Shown here: one piece after another, positions 43,332 to 52,628 of the stretch
Layout: each line of letters starts with the position of its first letter
How positions within the stretch are numbered: position 1 is the stretch's first letter
DNA from: a candidate division LCP-89 bacterium B3_LCP
GTDB lineage: Bacteria; Electryoneota; B3-LCP
Direction of reading: 5' to 3'
Assembly: GCA_005223185.1 (NCBI GenBank)
Contig: NJBN01000002.1
Location: forward strand, 519,036-583,035
DNA length: 64,000 bases
Made by a program: the position numbers and the translations under genes
Notes under the pieces: generated by a model
The model's input: only the letters and a program-made list of their open reading frames with translations
Databases searched by the model: none
What the model was told of the DNA's origin: nothing

Positions 43332-43918
43332 TGAAGGTGGGTCTGACAGGTGGATCGGGATGTGGGGTTTCCGAAGCTGCGAAATGGCTGAAATCTAAGG
43401 GGATACAAGTTATTTCCGGGGATCAGTTGGGGTATGAAGCCCTTAGAGAACGGTCAATAAAGAACTTGATCATTGAGGCTTTCGGTGATGACGTCCTGAA
43501 CGAAAATGGAGAGATAAACCGGCAGAAATTGGGAGTGGTTGTCTTCAGCGATAAAGATACCTTGCTTCAACTTAACAGATCCACTCATCCGTTTATCGTT
43601 GATAACATTAAAAATAGAGCTAGTAAAATTGAACACGAGCATGGCATCGTTGTAGTTGACGCTGCACTAATATTTGAATGGGGTCTGGAGGACTTTTTTG
43701 ATAAGATTATCGTGATAAACGCACCGCTGGAATTGCGCATTCAGCGAGTAATGCGGCGAGATGAGTTCCCACGTGAGACAATCCTTCAGCGCATGGCAGC
43801 GCAGATGCCGCTTGAAGAGAAGGTTAAAAAGGCAGACGTTGTTGTCTTAAACGATACGACAGTGGATGTTTTTTTGGGTAGGTTTGAGGAAGCGTGGGGT
43901 GGAATAATAAAAGTATAA
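43331..43918 (+). CDS. coaE: Dephospho-CoA kinase-like protein with altered P-loop
   Basis: The 195-residue protein follows CoaE over its whole length: ISGDQLGYE, VVDAALIFEWGLEDFFDKIIVINAP, and RIAAQMP-like QRMAAQMPLEEKVKKADVVVLND. But the P-loop reads GGSGCGVS (residues 7-14), where CoaE has GGIGSGKS: the ATP-binding lysine is Val13. The lid/CoA-binding parts look normal. It either binds ATP in a different way or no longer acts as a kinase; another coaE could exist elsewhere. It overlaps the protease stop by one base and ends just before a bidirectional terminator. Confidence 0.8.
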   Translation: MKVGLTGGSGCGVSEAAKWLKSKGIQVISGDQLGYEALRERSIKNLIIEAFGDDVLNENGEINRQKLGVVVFSDKDTLLQLNRSTHPFIVDNIKNRASKIEHEHGIVVVDAALIFEWGLEDFFDKIIVINAPLELRIQRVMRRDEFPRETILQRMAAQMPLEEKVKKADVVVLNDTTVDVFLGRFEEAWGGIIKV

Positions 43919-43936
43919 GAATAAGTCAACACAATG

Positions 43937-43969
43937 AAAAAAGCCGGACAGCAAACTGTTCGGTTTTTT
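43937..43969. terminator. Bidirectional terminator between coaE-like gene and tRNA-Leu
   Basis: CCGGACAG (43944-43951) pairs with CTGTTCGG (43956-43963) over a CAAA loop, with six A before and six T after. It can end the plus-strand operon and, on the minus strand, the tRNA-Leu transcript. Confidence 0.85.
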
Positions 43970-43972
43970 CCG

Positions 43973-44056
43973 TGCCGGAGGCCGGATTCGAACCGGCACA
44001 CCCTTGCGAGCGCTACCCCCTCAAGATAGTGTGTCTACCAATTTCACCACTCCGGC
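43973..44056 (-). tRNA. tRNA-Leu (anticodon GAG)
   Basis: On the minus strand this 84-nt class II tRNA has acceptor GCCGGAG/CTCCGGC, anticodon stem CTATC/GGTAG with loop TTGAGGG (GAG), a long variable arm CGCTC-GCAA-GGGTG and T-arm GCCGG-TTCGAAT-CCGGC. CCA is not encoded. A GTGGACTAAGTCC repeat begins 15 bases upstream of its 5' end and no promoter was recognised. Confidence 0.95.
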
Positions 44057-44071
44057 ATTTGAGCAGTAATT

Positions 44072-44121
44072 GTAGGGTGGACTAAGTCCGTCCGTCGGTT
44101 AGCGGACGAGCGCAGTCCACC
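44072..44121. repeat. GTAGGGTGGACTAAGTCC...GCAGTCCACC dispersed palindrome, copy 2
   Basis: Same outer arms as 16063-16104, but the central stem is GTCCG..CGGAC (TCCGTCGGTTAGCGGACG). The centre differs between copies while ends are conserved. Confidence 0.75.
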
Positions 44122-44186
44122 ATATTTTTTAAAGGTAGCCTGTGTTTAATATACCCTACTGATTATCCAGTAGTTCTGATCCTTTG

Positions 44187-44311
44187 CCATCCGAATAATT
44201 TCGGATGGTCAAATTTTAAGTAAAGTCGCTGAAGCGACTATCGTAATTAACCAGATCAGTGGATTTATCCACTTGACGTTTTGAAATCGGGCATGGGATT
44301 TTAATCCCATG
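44187..44311. repeat. Array of four perfect short hairpins
   Basis: Four separate perfect hairpins in 125 bases: CCATCCGAA/TTCGGATGG (44187-44208), AGTCGCT/AGCGACT (44224-44239), AGTGGAT/ATCCACT (44258-44273) and CATGGGATT/AATCCCATG (44292-44311), with 2-4 base loops. No gene supported between the tRNA and secG (44122-44511); other repeats and AGGGATGGCTTCGCCACAAGC follow near 44424. Confidence 0.7.
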
Positions 44312-44511
44312 GCAACAGCGCAATCGGCCATTTATTATAATGGTAGCCTGCGCCCTCAAAGGCTTAGCCTACCCTACGCTGCTTGCTGTATTAGATGAGA
44401 AGGGGTAAGTAACGGATGCGGGGGTTCCGAAGGGATGGCTTCGCCACAAGCCCCCGCGCTACCTTTAAATATTAACTGAAGTCCGGGAAAGATTACTCTC
44501 CTGTCCGGGAC

Positions 44512-44922
44512 TCACTCCTCCTGACCCTCTCCGGCGCTCTGATCACCACCTGCAGATTCGCCCGCAACCGGCAGTTCCTGAGCTGGCACTTCACCCATAC
44601 CTAAATCCGCATCACCAGCGACGCGGGGCAGGTTCTGCGCTTCACTTTGAATTGCCTGCTGAGTAACTGACACCGGCGAAGATGAACCGCTCACTATGAA
44701 GGATAAACTGAGCGAATTCAGCATGAAGATTATCGCCAGGATGGTGGTCGCCCGCGACATGAACGTCGCTGTGCCGCGCGCACCTAAGAAGGACGAACCA
44801 CCCGCCCCACCGCCAAAGGCTGAACCGGCTAAACCTCCTCCCTTGGAAGATTGCAGTAAGATCACCACAACCAACAACAGGGATACTACTATATGCAGTG
44901 TTAGAAAGATAGTGTAAATCAT
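44512..44922 (-). CDS. secG: Preprotein translocase subunit SecG
   Basis: This 136-residue inner-membrane protein has two hydrophobic helices (about 3-23 and 57-77) and the SecG signature between them: LLQSSKGGGLAGSAFGGGAG, then FLGARGTATFMSRATTILAIIF. The C-terminal part (about 90-136) is a Gly/Glu/Ala-rich extension, longer than usual. SecG assists SecYE in protein export. It is the last gene of the glycolysis operon, 18 bases after tpiA, an arrangement also found in many bacteria. Confidence 0.92.
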   Translation of the reverse strand: MIYTIFLTLHIVVSLLLVVVILLQSSKGGGLAGSAFGGGAGGSSFLGARGTATFMSRATTILAIIFMLNSLSLSFIVSGSSSPVSVTQQAIQSEAQNLPRVAGDADLGMGEVPAQELPVAGESAGGDQSAGEGQEE

Positions 44923-44940
44923 GATTGTCTCTATTTGTTG

Positions 44941-45708
44941 TTAAATTAATTCTTCTGCTGAACTGACTATACCCGCGAAGGAATCCGCCTTCAGACTGGC
45001 GCCGCCAACAAGTGCGCCATCGATATCAGCCTGACTTAAAAGATCAGTGGCGTTTTCCGGTTTGACGCTGCCTCCGTAGAGGATCAGCATTTTATCAGCA
45101 ATTGACTGACTGAAAACTTCAGCTAAGAGTTCGCGTATGTACTGGTGCATCTCCTGTGCCTGAGCTGGAGAAGCAGTCTTACCCGTCCCAATAGCCCAAA
45201 CCGGTTCATAGGCTACAACCACCTTGCTGATTTCTGCTTCACTAAACCCCCGCAAGCCTTCCCGGATCTGTTCGCTGACAACTTCCTTTAAAACGCCGGA
45301 TTCCCTTTCATTTAAGGTTTCACCGACGCAGACTATGGGCAGGAGATCCGCTTTTAACGCTGCTTGGGTTCGAAGTCTGACGGTTTCGTTGGTCTCACCG
45401 AAGTATTGACGGCGTTCCGAATGTCCTATGATCACATAAGTACATCCGGCGCTCTTTATCATTGGTGCTGAAATTTCGCCGGTAAAAGCCCCTGTTTCTT
45501 CCCAATACAGGTTCTGTGCTCCTACAGCGATATTAGTATCCCTGAAGGCTTCATTCACCATGCCCAGCCCCACAAATGGCGGACAGACGGCGATCATAGT
45601 TTTGGAAAATGGAGCTAACCGCGCTTTAAGTTGTCGGCAGAGATCCCTCGCCTGTTGTCCATCGACAGGATTGAGCTTCCAGTTTCCCGCGATAAATTTC
45701 GTTCGCAT
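44941..45708 (-). CDS. tpiA: Triosephosphate isomerase
   Basis: This 255-residue TIM-barrel enzyme interconverts dihydroxyacetone phosphate and glyceraldehyde 3-phosphate. GNWKLN (about 7-12, catalytic Lys), VIIGHSERR (catalytic His about 95), AYEPVWAIGTGK (catalytic Glu about 167) and the phosphate-binding loop YGGSVKPENA (about 210-219) are all present. It is separated from pgk by about 70 bases without a clear promoter; a TTGACA at 45736-45731 has no matching -10. Confidence 0.98.
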   Translation of the reverse strand: MRTKFIAGNWKLNPVDGQQARDLCRQLKARLAPFSKTMIAVCPPFVGLGMVNEAFRDTNIAVGAQNLYWEETGAFTGEISAPMIKSAGCTYVIIGHSERRQYFGETNETVRLRTQAALKADLLPIVCVGETLNERESGVLKEVVSEQIREGLRGFSEAEISKVVVAYEPVWAIGTGKTASPAQAQEMHQYIRELLAEVFSQSIADKMLILYGGSVKPENATDLLSQADIDGALVGGASLKADSFAGIVSSAEELI

Positions 45709-45779
45709 ATTTGGTAGTTTATGACTTAGGTGTCAAGCAACTGCACTTGATACCACTATACAGTTGTTAGTTTATGTTA

Positions 45780-47989
<2,210 letters not shown>

Positions 47990-48055
47990 TTAAATGGACT
48001 CCGTCGGATCTGACCCCCCATACATCACCGAAGCCATTGACGGAGAATTTCTGTT

Positions 48056-49144
48056 TTATCTTACCTTCTCCTTTAGCAGTGAAGCTGATCCAACCGCGCG
48101 GAAAGCCTTAATATGTTCGCAGGCTTCCCGGTAAGCATGTTCCTCTATTTCACGGCGGTAGCTCTCACCGATAGAATCGATTCTTTCTTTAAACGGTTTG
48201 GTGGCTTTTTTAATGTCTGACTTGTTATCTTCCACCCATTTTTTGATCTCTGTCATCAGGTCTTCCGGCAGGTGCGCGTGAGCAATATTCTGCCAGAGAG
48301 TCCCCACGTTACCCTTGCGGATGCCGTATTCGGTGAACTTCCCCATCATGTGTAGTGGCGTGCCGGTTATGCCGTGCTGAGCGATACATACTCCATGCCC
48401 TTTAATCGCCCGGAATATATCACCGGTGCGCTGCAGATCGATGTGAACCTCTTCTCCGGGTTTGTAGTTCCCGTGCTTCGATCCGTTATTGATAGCTAAA
48501 AGATCGGGATTCAGTCCGTTACTTTTCAGCCCATCGATGAAGGTGGTGGCTTCTTCTATGGTGGTTATCTCAGCTTCCTGTCCGGTAGATTTGACTTCAC
48601 CGACTTCCACTTCCAGACCGATCTGCATATCGCTTAAAGCTTTCGCCAGCCTGGTGGTAATGCTGATGTTGTCATTCAGTTCGTTGAAGGATGCGTCTAT
48701 GGCGAAGGAGGTATAACCGGCTTCCAATTCCGTCTTTATCAGCGCCTCTGAGGATTGAATCTCCTCTTCGGAAGTGTCCTTGACGGTAATGTGATCACCG
48801 TGAATGAAGAACGGTTTACTGAAGTTAATCTGATCAGCATAGCCTACAATCGTGTCAAAGTAGATCTGCGGCGTCTGACCGGTGTAACCGCCGTCGATGT
48901 GTCCTTCGGTCTTTGCCAACTCAAAACCGATAATTGCATCCAATTCTTCAGCGGCGCGCATTATTCCCGGAATCACGAGCTTGATGCGAGTGTTACAGGC
49001 CATGACCATGACGTTATCATCACGCAAAGCGCTGATGATCGGATGGCTGCCAATTAAGCATATATTGCTGTTTTCGCCTAACTTGTTTTTTATGTAATCA
49101 GGGCGCAGGTCAAGTAGAGATGGCATGGTTTCCTGAAATTTCAA
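48056..49144 (-). CDS. Divergent class II fructose-bisphosphate aldolase-like protein
   Basis: This 362-residue protein is placed between pfkA and gapA, where aldolase is expected. It keeps the class II zinc-site layout in modified form: HGDH (115-118; usual VHLDH), LEVEVGEV (Glu180), NNGSKHGNY (His224) and IAQHGITGTP (His257). The order and spacing of H/E/H/H match the family. It has an unusual N-terminus and long helical C-terminal end (about 290-362). It probably cleaves fructose 1,6-bisphosphate but could act on another sugar phosphate. It begins only 3 bases after pfkA. Confidence 0.75.
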   Translation of the reverse strand: MKFQETMPSLLDLRPDYIKNKLGENSNICLIGSHPIISALRDDNVMVMACNTRIKLVIPGIMRAAEELDAIIGFELAKTEGHIDGGYTGQTPQIYFDTIVGYADQINFSKPFFIHGDHITVKDTSEEEIQSSEALIKTELEAGYTSFAIDASFNELNDNISITTRLAKALSDMQIGLEVEVGEVKSTGQEAEITTIEEATTFIDGLKSNGLNPDLLAINNGSKHGNYKPGEEVHIDLQRTGDIFRAIKGHGVCIAQHGITGTPLHMMGKFTEYGIRKGNVGTLWQNIAHAHLPEDLMTEIKKWVEDNKSDIKKATKPFKERIDSIGESYRREIEEHAYREACEHIKAFRAVGSASLLKEKVR

Positions 49145-49147
49145 AGT

Positions 49148-50173
49148 TTACCCGAAGAACAGTTCAGCAATCTCGTACAGGTCCATATCCACGACCTTGT
49201 TCTCTAAGACTGCTTCCTCGAGTTTTATGGTTATGATGTTTTCAGAACGCAAAGCGACCATCTTGCCGAAATCACCTTTTTTAACCGCATCCACGGCACG
49301 TACACCGAAACGCGTGGCTAAAATGCGATCGTAAGCAGTGGGGCTTCCTCCGCGCTGTGTATGACCCAGCACCGTCAACCTGGTTTCGATGCCGGTGCGT
49401 TCTTCGATTTCATCCGCCACAATGCGACCGACTCCACCTAAACGTACATGTCCGAAAGCATCTTTCTTCTCACTCTGGAGTATCACATTACCCCCTTTGG
49501 GAACAGTGCCTTCGGATACAACCACAATAGAGAATCGTTTGTGTTCGTGGCGTTTTTTGAGCTGTTTGCAGAGGTCTTTTATGTCAAACGGCACTTCAGG
49601 AATTAGAATAGCATCAGCGCCACCGGCAATTCCGGCGTGAACTGCAATCCAGCCTGAATGCCGTCCCATAACCTCCACCACCATGATGCGATGATGGGAT
49701 TCCGCAGTGGTATGCAGGCGGTCTATAGCTTCAGTGACGATGGAAACCGCAGTGTTAAAACCAAAAGTGTAATCGGTGCCCTTGATGTCGTTATCGATAG
49801 TCTTGGGCACGCCGACGACTTTCATTCCATCCTGATGCAACTGCAATGCAACCGAAAGCGTGTCCTCACCGCCCACTGCGACTATGGCATCGATAGAATA
49901 TTTCTTCAGGTGATGTTGGAGTTTGGACCAATCATCACGGTTATCCTTGGGATTGGTGCGAGATGTACCCAAAATTGTACCGCCGCGATGCAAGATTCCA
50001 GAGACAGAATAGAGAGAAAGCGGCTCGACATGACCCTTTATCAACCCACTCCAACCATTCTGGATACCTAAAACATCCCAATTATAAGTCACTATTGCAC
50101 GGCGAGTAACACTCCTGATGACAGCGTTTAAGCCCGGGCAATCCCCTCCTCCTGTGAGTACTCCAATTCGCAT
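49148..50173 (-). CDS. pfkA: 6-phosphofructokinase, probably pyrophosphate-dependent
   Basis: This 341-residue enzyme phosphorylates fructose 6-phosphate. Motifs: TGGGDCPGLNA (7-17), VAVGGEDTLSVA with Asp104, VPKTIDND with Lys124 and catalytic Asp127, FGFNTAV, and EVMGRHSGW. E. coli-type ATP-PFKs have Gly104 and Gly124; Asp104 plus Lys124 marks the PPi-using branch, as in Amycolatopsis methanolica. If correct, the step is reversible and saves ATP. First gene of the operon, with a promoter about 28 bases upstream. Confidence 0.93.
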   Translation of the reverse strand: MRIGVLTGGGDCPGLNAVIRSVTRRAIVTYNWDVLGIQNGWSGLIKGHVEPLSLYSVSGILHRGGTILGTSRTNPKDNRDDWSKLQHHLKKYSIDAIVAVGGEDTLSVALQLHQDGMKVVGVPKTIDNDIKGTDYTFGFNTAVSIVTEAIDRLHTTAESHHRIMVVEVMGRHSGWIAVHAGIAGGADAILIPEVPFDIKDLCKQLKKRHEHKRFSIVVVSEGTVPKGGNVILQSEKKDAFGHVRLGGVGRIVADEIEERTGIETRLTVLGHTQRGGSPTAYDRILATRFGVRAVDAVKKGDFGKMVALRSENIITIKLEEAVLENKVVDMDLYEIAELFFG

Positions 50174-50200
50174 TACTTCCTCTATTGATTTGAAACTGTA

Positions 50201-50229
50201 AATTTAAGGTATAAAGTTCCTTAAGTCAA
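50201..50229 (-). promoter_or_regulatory. Promoter TTGACT-17-TAAATT of the glycolysis operon
   Basis: TTGACT (50229-50224) and TAAATT (50206-50201), 17 bases apart on the minus strand, ahead of pfkA-fba-gapA-pgk-tpiA-secG. Confidence 0.7.
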
Positions 50230-50283
50230 GAAAAATGGCTGATATTACGGAAGGTTATGGGTTAAGTAATTAACTAATCCATT

Positions 50284-50331
50284 CAATACCCGAAAGGGAT
50301 AAATTATAGTAGCCGTAGGTGAAACCTGCGG
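50284..50331. repeat. 48-nt palindromic repeat unit, copy 1
   Basis: It reads CAATACCCGAAAGGGAT followed by a TATAGTAGCC..AGGTGAAACCTGCGG hairpin. The copy at 54219-54266 has the same length and differs at only a few positions. It sits between pfkA's promoter and the end of the acyl-CoA synthetase gene. Confidence 0.8.
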
Positions 50332-50347
50332 AATTCTCCCCCCACCC

Positions 50348-51871
50348 CTAACTCGAGTTCTTGAGTTTATTCTTGAGTATTTTACCAGAAGGGCTTTCAG
50401 GCAGCTGTTGATAAAATTGGATATAGCGCGGGCATTTGTATTTCGCCAGTCTTTCCTTGCAGTAGGAGGCTAAGTCTTCAGCGGACAGTGTCTCACCTTC
50501 GTTGATGACTATACAGGCTTTTATCTCTTCGCCCTGAACGTAATCGGGAATCCCGATTATGGCGGCTTCTTTAATGGATGGATGAGCACGCAGAAGTTCC
50601 TCTATTTCTGCCGGGTAAACGTTAAAACCGCTCTTTACGATCATGTCTGTTTTACGGTCGATAATGTGAAGGTAACCATCATCGTCAGCGAATCCCATAT
50701 CTCCGGAATGAAACCAGCCATCTTTCACCACTTCACGGGTAGCTTCCGGGCGGTTTAAATATCCCTTCATAAGATAATCACTGCGAATGATCAACTCCCC
50801 AACTTCGCCGCAGCGGACGTCTTCGCCAGAGTCGTCAACTACCCGCACTTCCACGCCATCCACGGGCATGCCTACCGATCCAGCATGACGATCACGATGC
50901 ATATGGTTGAAAGTCGCCAATGCGGTTGTTTCACACAAACCGTAACTTTCTAATATCTCTGTATTGAATTTCTCTTCGAAGGATTTCATCAGATCGGGCT
51001 TCAACGCTGACCCGCCTGAGACGCAGTAGCGCACGGAACTGAAATCGTATTGGTCACTGTTCGGATACGTTAACATCATGCTGAACATCGAAGGATTGCC
51101 CATGAAGATGGTCACTTGGTGCTTTTTAATAGCAGTTAAGGCGTCTTCAGGCTCAAATTCTGGCAAAAGGACCAGGGAAGCTCCAGCACCAATTCCCGTA
51201 TTCATCACAGCCGTTTGACCGAAAGCATGGAAAAACGGCAGGATGCCCAATATTCTATCATCAGGACGCGCCTGGAAGAGGTTGATACACATTTGGGCGT
51301 TACCCAGCAAGGCAGAATGAGTCAGTTCCGCGCCCTTGGGTCGCCCGGTAGTGCCTGCAGTATAGAGAATTACCGCTGTATCATTCGATGAAACATCTGC
51401 TACCATTTCGTCCGGCTGATGTTCTTCAATAAGTCTTTCAAAGTGCAGGACATTATGCGGAACTTTATCACCCTGGATTATCTGGTGCCGTAAGGTTGTC
51501 AATGATTCAGAAGCAGAGAGGACGTCCTCTATCTTCTCAATTCCAGAGATAATTGCGCGTGCTTCGCAGTCATCCATGAGGTAGTGAAGTTCACGCGCTT
51601 TCAGCATCACGTTAGCGGGAACTACCACAGCTCCGGCTGCTAATATGGCATAATAAGCGATGATATATTCAACTGAATTGGGCAGCACTAATATGATGCG
51701 GCTGCCCCTCTGAATTCCGATTTCCTTTAGCGCGGAACTAAACCGGCAGGAAGAATCCCATACTGTTTTTGCTTTGGTCTCTTCATCGCCTGTTATACAC
51801 AGGATCCTAGCAGGATCCGCAATAACGTATTTTTTGAGTAGATTCGCTAAGTTGTTGTCTGTTATTTCCAT
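50348..51871 (-). CDS. AMP-forming acyl-CoA synthetase (long-chain type)
   Basis: This 507-residue ANL-superfamily enzyme activates a fatty acid with ATP and joins it to CoA. The A3 motif is YTAGTTGRPKGAELTHS (about 170-186). ESYGLCETTA, GWFHSGDMGFADDDGYLHIIDR and the late lysine in ESPSGKILKNKL (about 495-506) complete the active site. Length and lack of membrane segments are normal for soluble medium- to long-chain synthetases. Substrate chain length is not determined. It is followed by a small unknown gene 9 bases upstream on the mRNA side. Confidence 0.92.
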   Translation of the reverse strand: MEITDNNLANLLKKYVIADPARILCITGDEETKAKTVWDSSCRFSSALKEIGIQRGSRIILVLPNSVEYIIAYYAILAAGAVVVPANVMLKARELHYLMDDCEARAIISGIEKIEDVLSASESLTTLRHQIIQGDKVPHNVLHFERLIEEHQPDEMVADVSSNDTAVILYTAGTTGRPKGAELTHSALLGNAQMCINLFQARPDDRILGILPFFHAFGQTAVMNTGIGAGASLVLLPEFEPEDALTAIKKHQVTIFMGNPSMFSMMLTYPNSDQYDFSSVRYCVSGGSALKPDLMKSFEEKFNTEILESYGLCETTALATFNHMHRDRHAGSVGMPVDGVEVRVVDDSGEDVRCGEVGELIIRSDYLMKGYLNRPEATREVVKDGWFHSGDMGFADDDGYLHIIDRKTDMIVKSGFNVYPAEIEELLRAHPSIKEAAIIGIPDYVQGEEIKACIVINEGETLSAEDLASYCKERLAKYKCPRYIQFYQQLPESPSGKILKNKLKNSS

Positions 51872-51880
51872 GTCTCATAT

Positions 51881-52147
51881 TTACGAGTTATCACGTCCAT
51901 CTTCGCAGAAATGCTCTATCCAGTAACGAAATCGCGACCCGTAGATCATATCATATAATTTCATCTGGTCCGGGATGATTGCTTCTGCTGAGGAACGCGT
52001 CTCTTCGGCAAGCGTCAATGCCTGCCTTTTATTCAACTGACCGGTGACAACGCGTCTTCCTGCAGAATCCACCAAGCGCTGCAGAGTGCGGAGTTTCCTG
52101 TCTTCCCGCTGCTGTTCGGGCGTCAGTTGGTTGAAAAAATCATCCAC
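51881..52147 (-). CDS. Small helical protein of unknown function
   Basis: This 88-residue protein is almost entirely helical, with LTPEQQREDRKLRTLQRLVDSAGRRVV and AEETRSSAEAIIPDQMKLYDMIYGSRFRYWIEHF. No family was recognised. It overlaps the Mut7-C gene's end by 8 bases and precedes the acyl-CoA synthetase by 9 bases, so it is part of the same transcript. Its tight linkage argues for a real gene. It may partner the Mut7-C protein. Confidence 0.6.
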   Translation of the reverse strand: MDDFFNQLTPEQQREDRKLRTLQRLVDSAGRRVVTGQLNKRQALTLAEETRSSAEAIIPDQMKLYDMIYGSRFRYWIEHFCEDGRDNS

Positions 52148-52628
52148 CGGCTTCTCCCTCTCTCCATCCCCAGCTTTCCAGCTTCTGCCTCATCCGTTTC
52201 AGGTGACTGCCCTGCCAGTAGATCCTCTTACAGGAAGTACAATGCTGGAATTTGTTGAAATTCTGAAGAATCCTCTCAGGAACTTTATTCAATAGCTTCT
52301 CTTCAGGTATAGCAGTCAGAAGTAAGTTGCATTTCAGACAGCGAGAAAAGTAGGTGACTCCTTCGCGAATTGTATATTGCTCATCGATCTCATCAAGCTG
52401 GTCAGGCACTTCATCAGTTTCCAGCAAGAAGTATTTGATTCCATAATGAAGACCAGGAGTTGCCGGGCTTTTTAGCACCCATACTCTTCTCTCTTCTATA
52501 GATCTGGCGATGGCATCACGATGAGAGAGGTCACTGCGGCATAGTGCGTCAAATCCTAACATTCTCAACGCCTTACATAACGGAAAAAGCTCCGTTTCGA
52601 GGATAAAACTGTGAGTAGCTAGACTCAC
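52140..52628 (-). CDS. Mut7-C RNase-like protein with zinc ribbon
   Basis: This 162-residue protein resembles the Mut7-C family: a PIN-like half (about 1-85: RMLGFDALCRSDLSHRDAI, then RRVWVLKS) and a C-terminal zinc ribbon CLKC...CTSC (about 95-140) with YWQGSHLKRM. The usual first acidic residue of the PIN motif appears as Glu (ILETELFP). The family is thought to handle RNA. It overlaps comM by 4 bases and the small gene by 8, so the three are co-translated. Confidence 0.8.
   Translation of the reverse strand: MSLATHSFILETELFPLCKALRMLGFDALCRSDLSHRDAIARSIEERRVWVLKSPATPGLHYGIKYFLLETDEVPDQLDEIDEQYTIREGVTYFSRCLKCNLLLTAIPEEKLLNKVPERILQNFNKFQHCTSCKRIYWQGSHLKRMRQKLESWGWREGEAGG

Noticed and set aside
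44475..44511. GTCCGGGA repeats after secG as a terminator
   Set aside because: The two GTCCGGGA copies are direct, not inverted, so they form no useful hairpin, and there is no T-run.
45708..45736. TTGACA upstream of tpiA as a promoter
   Set aside because: No TAnnTT box lies 16-18 bases away; the gene is better explained by read-through from pgk.
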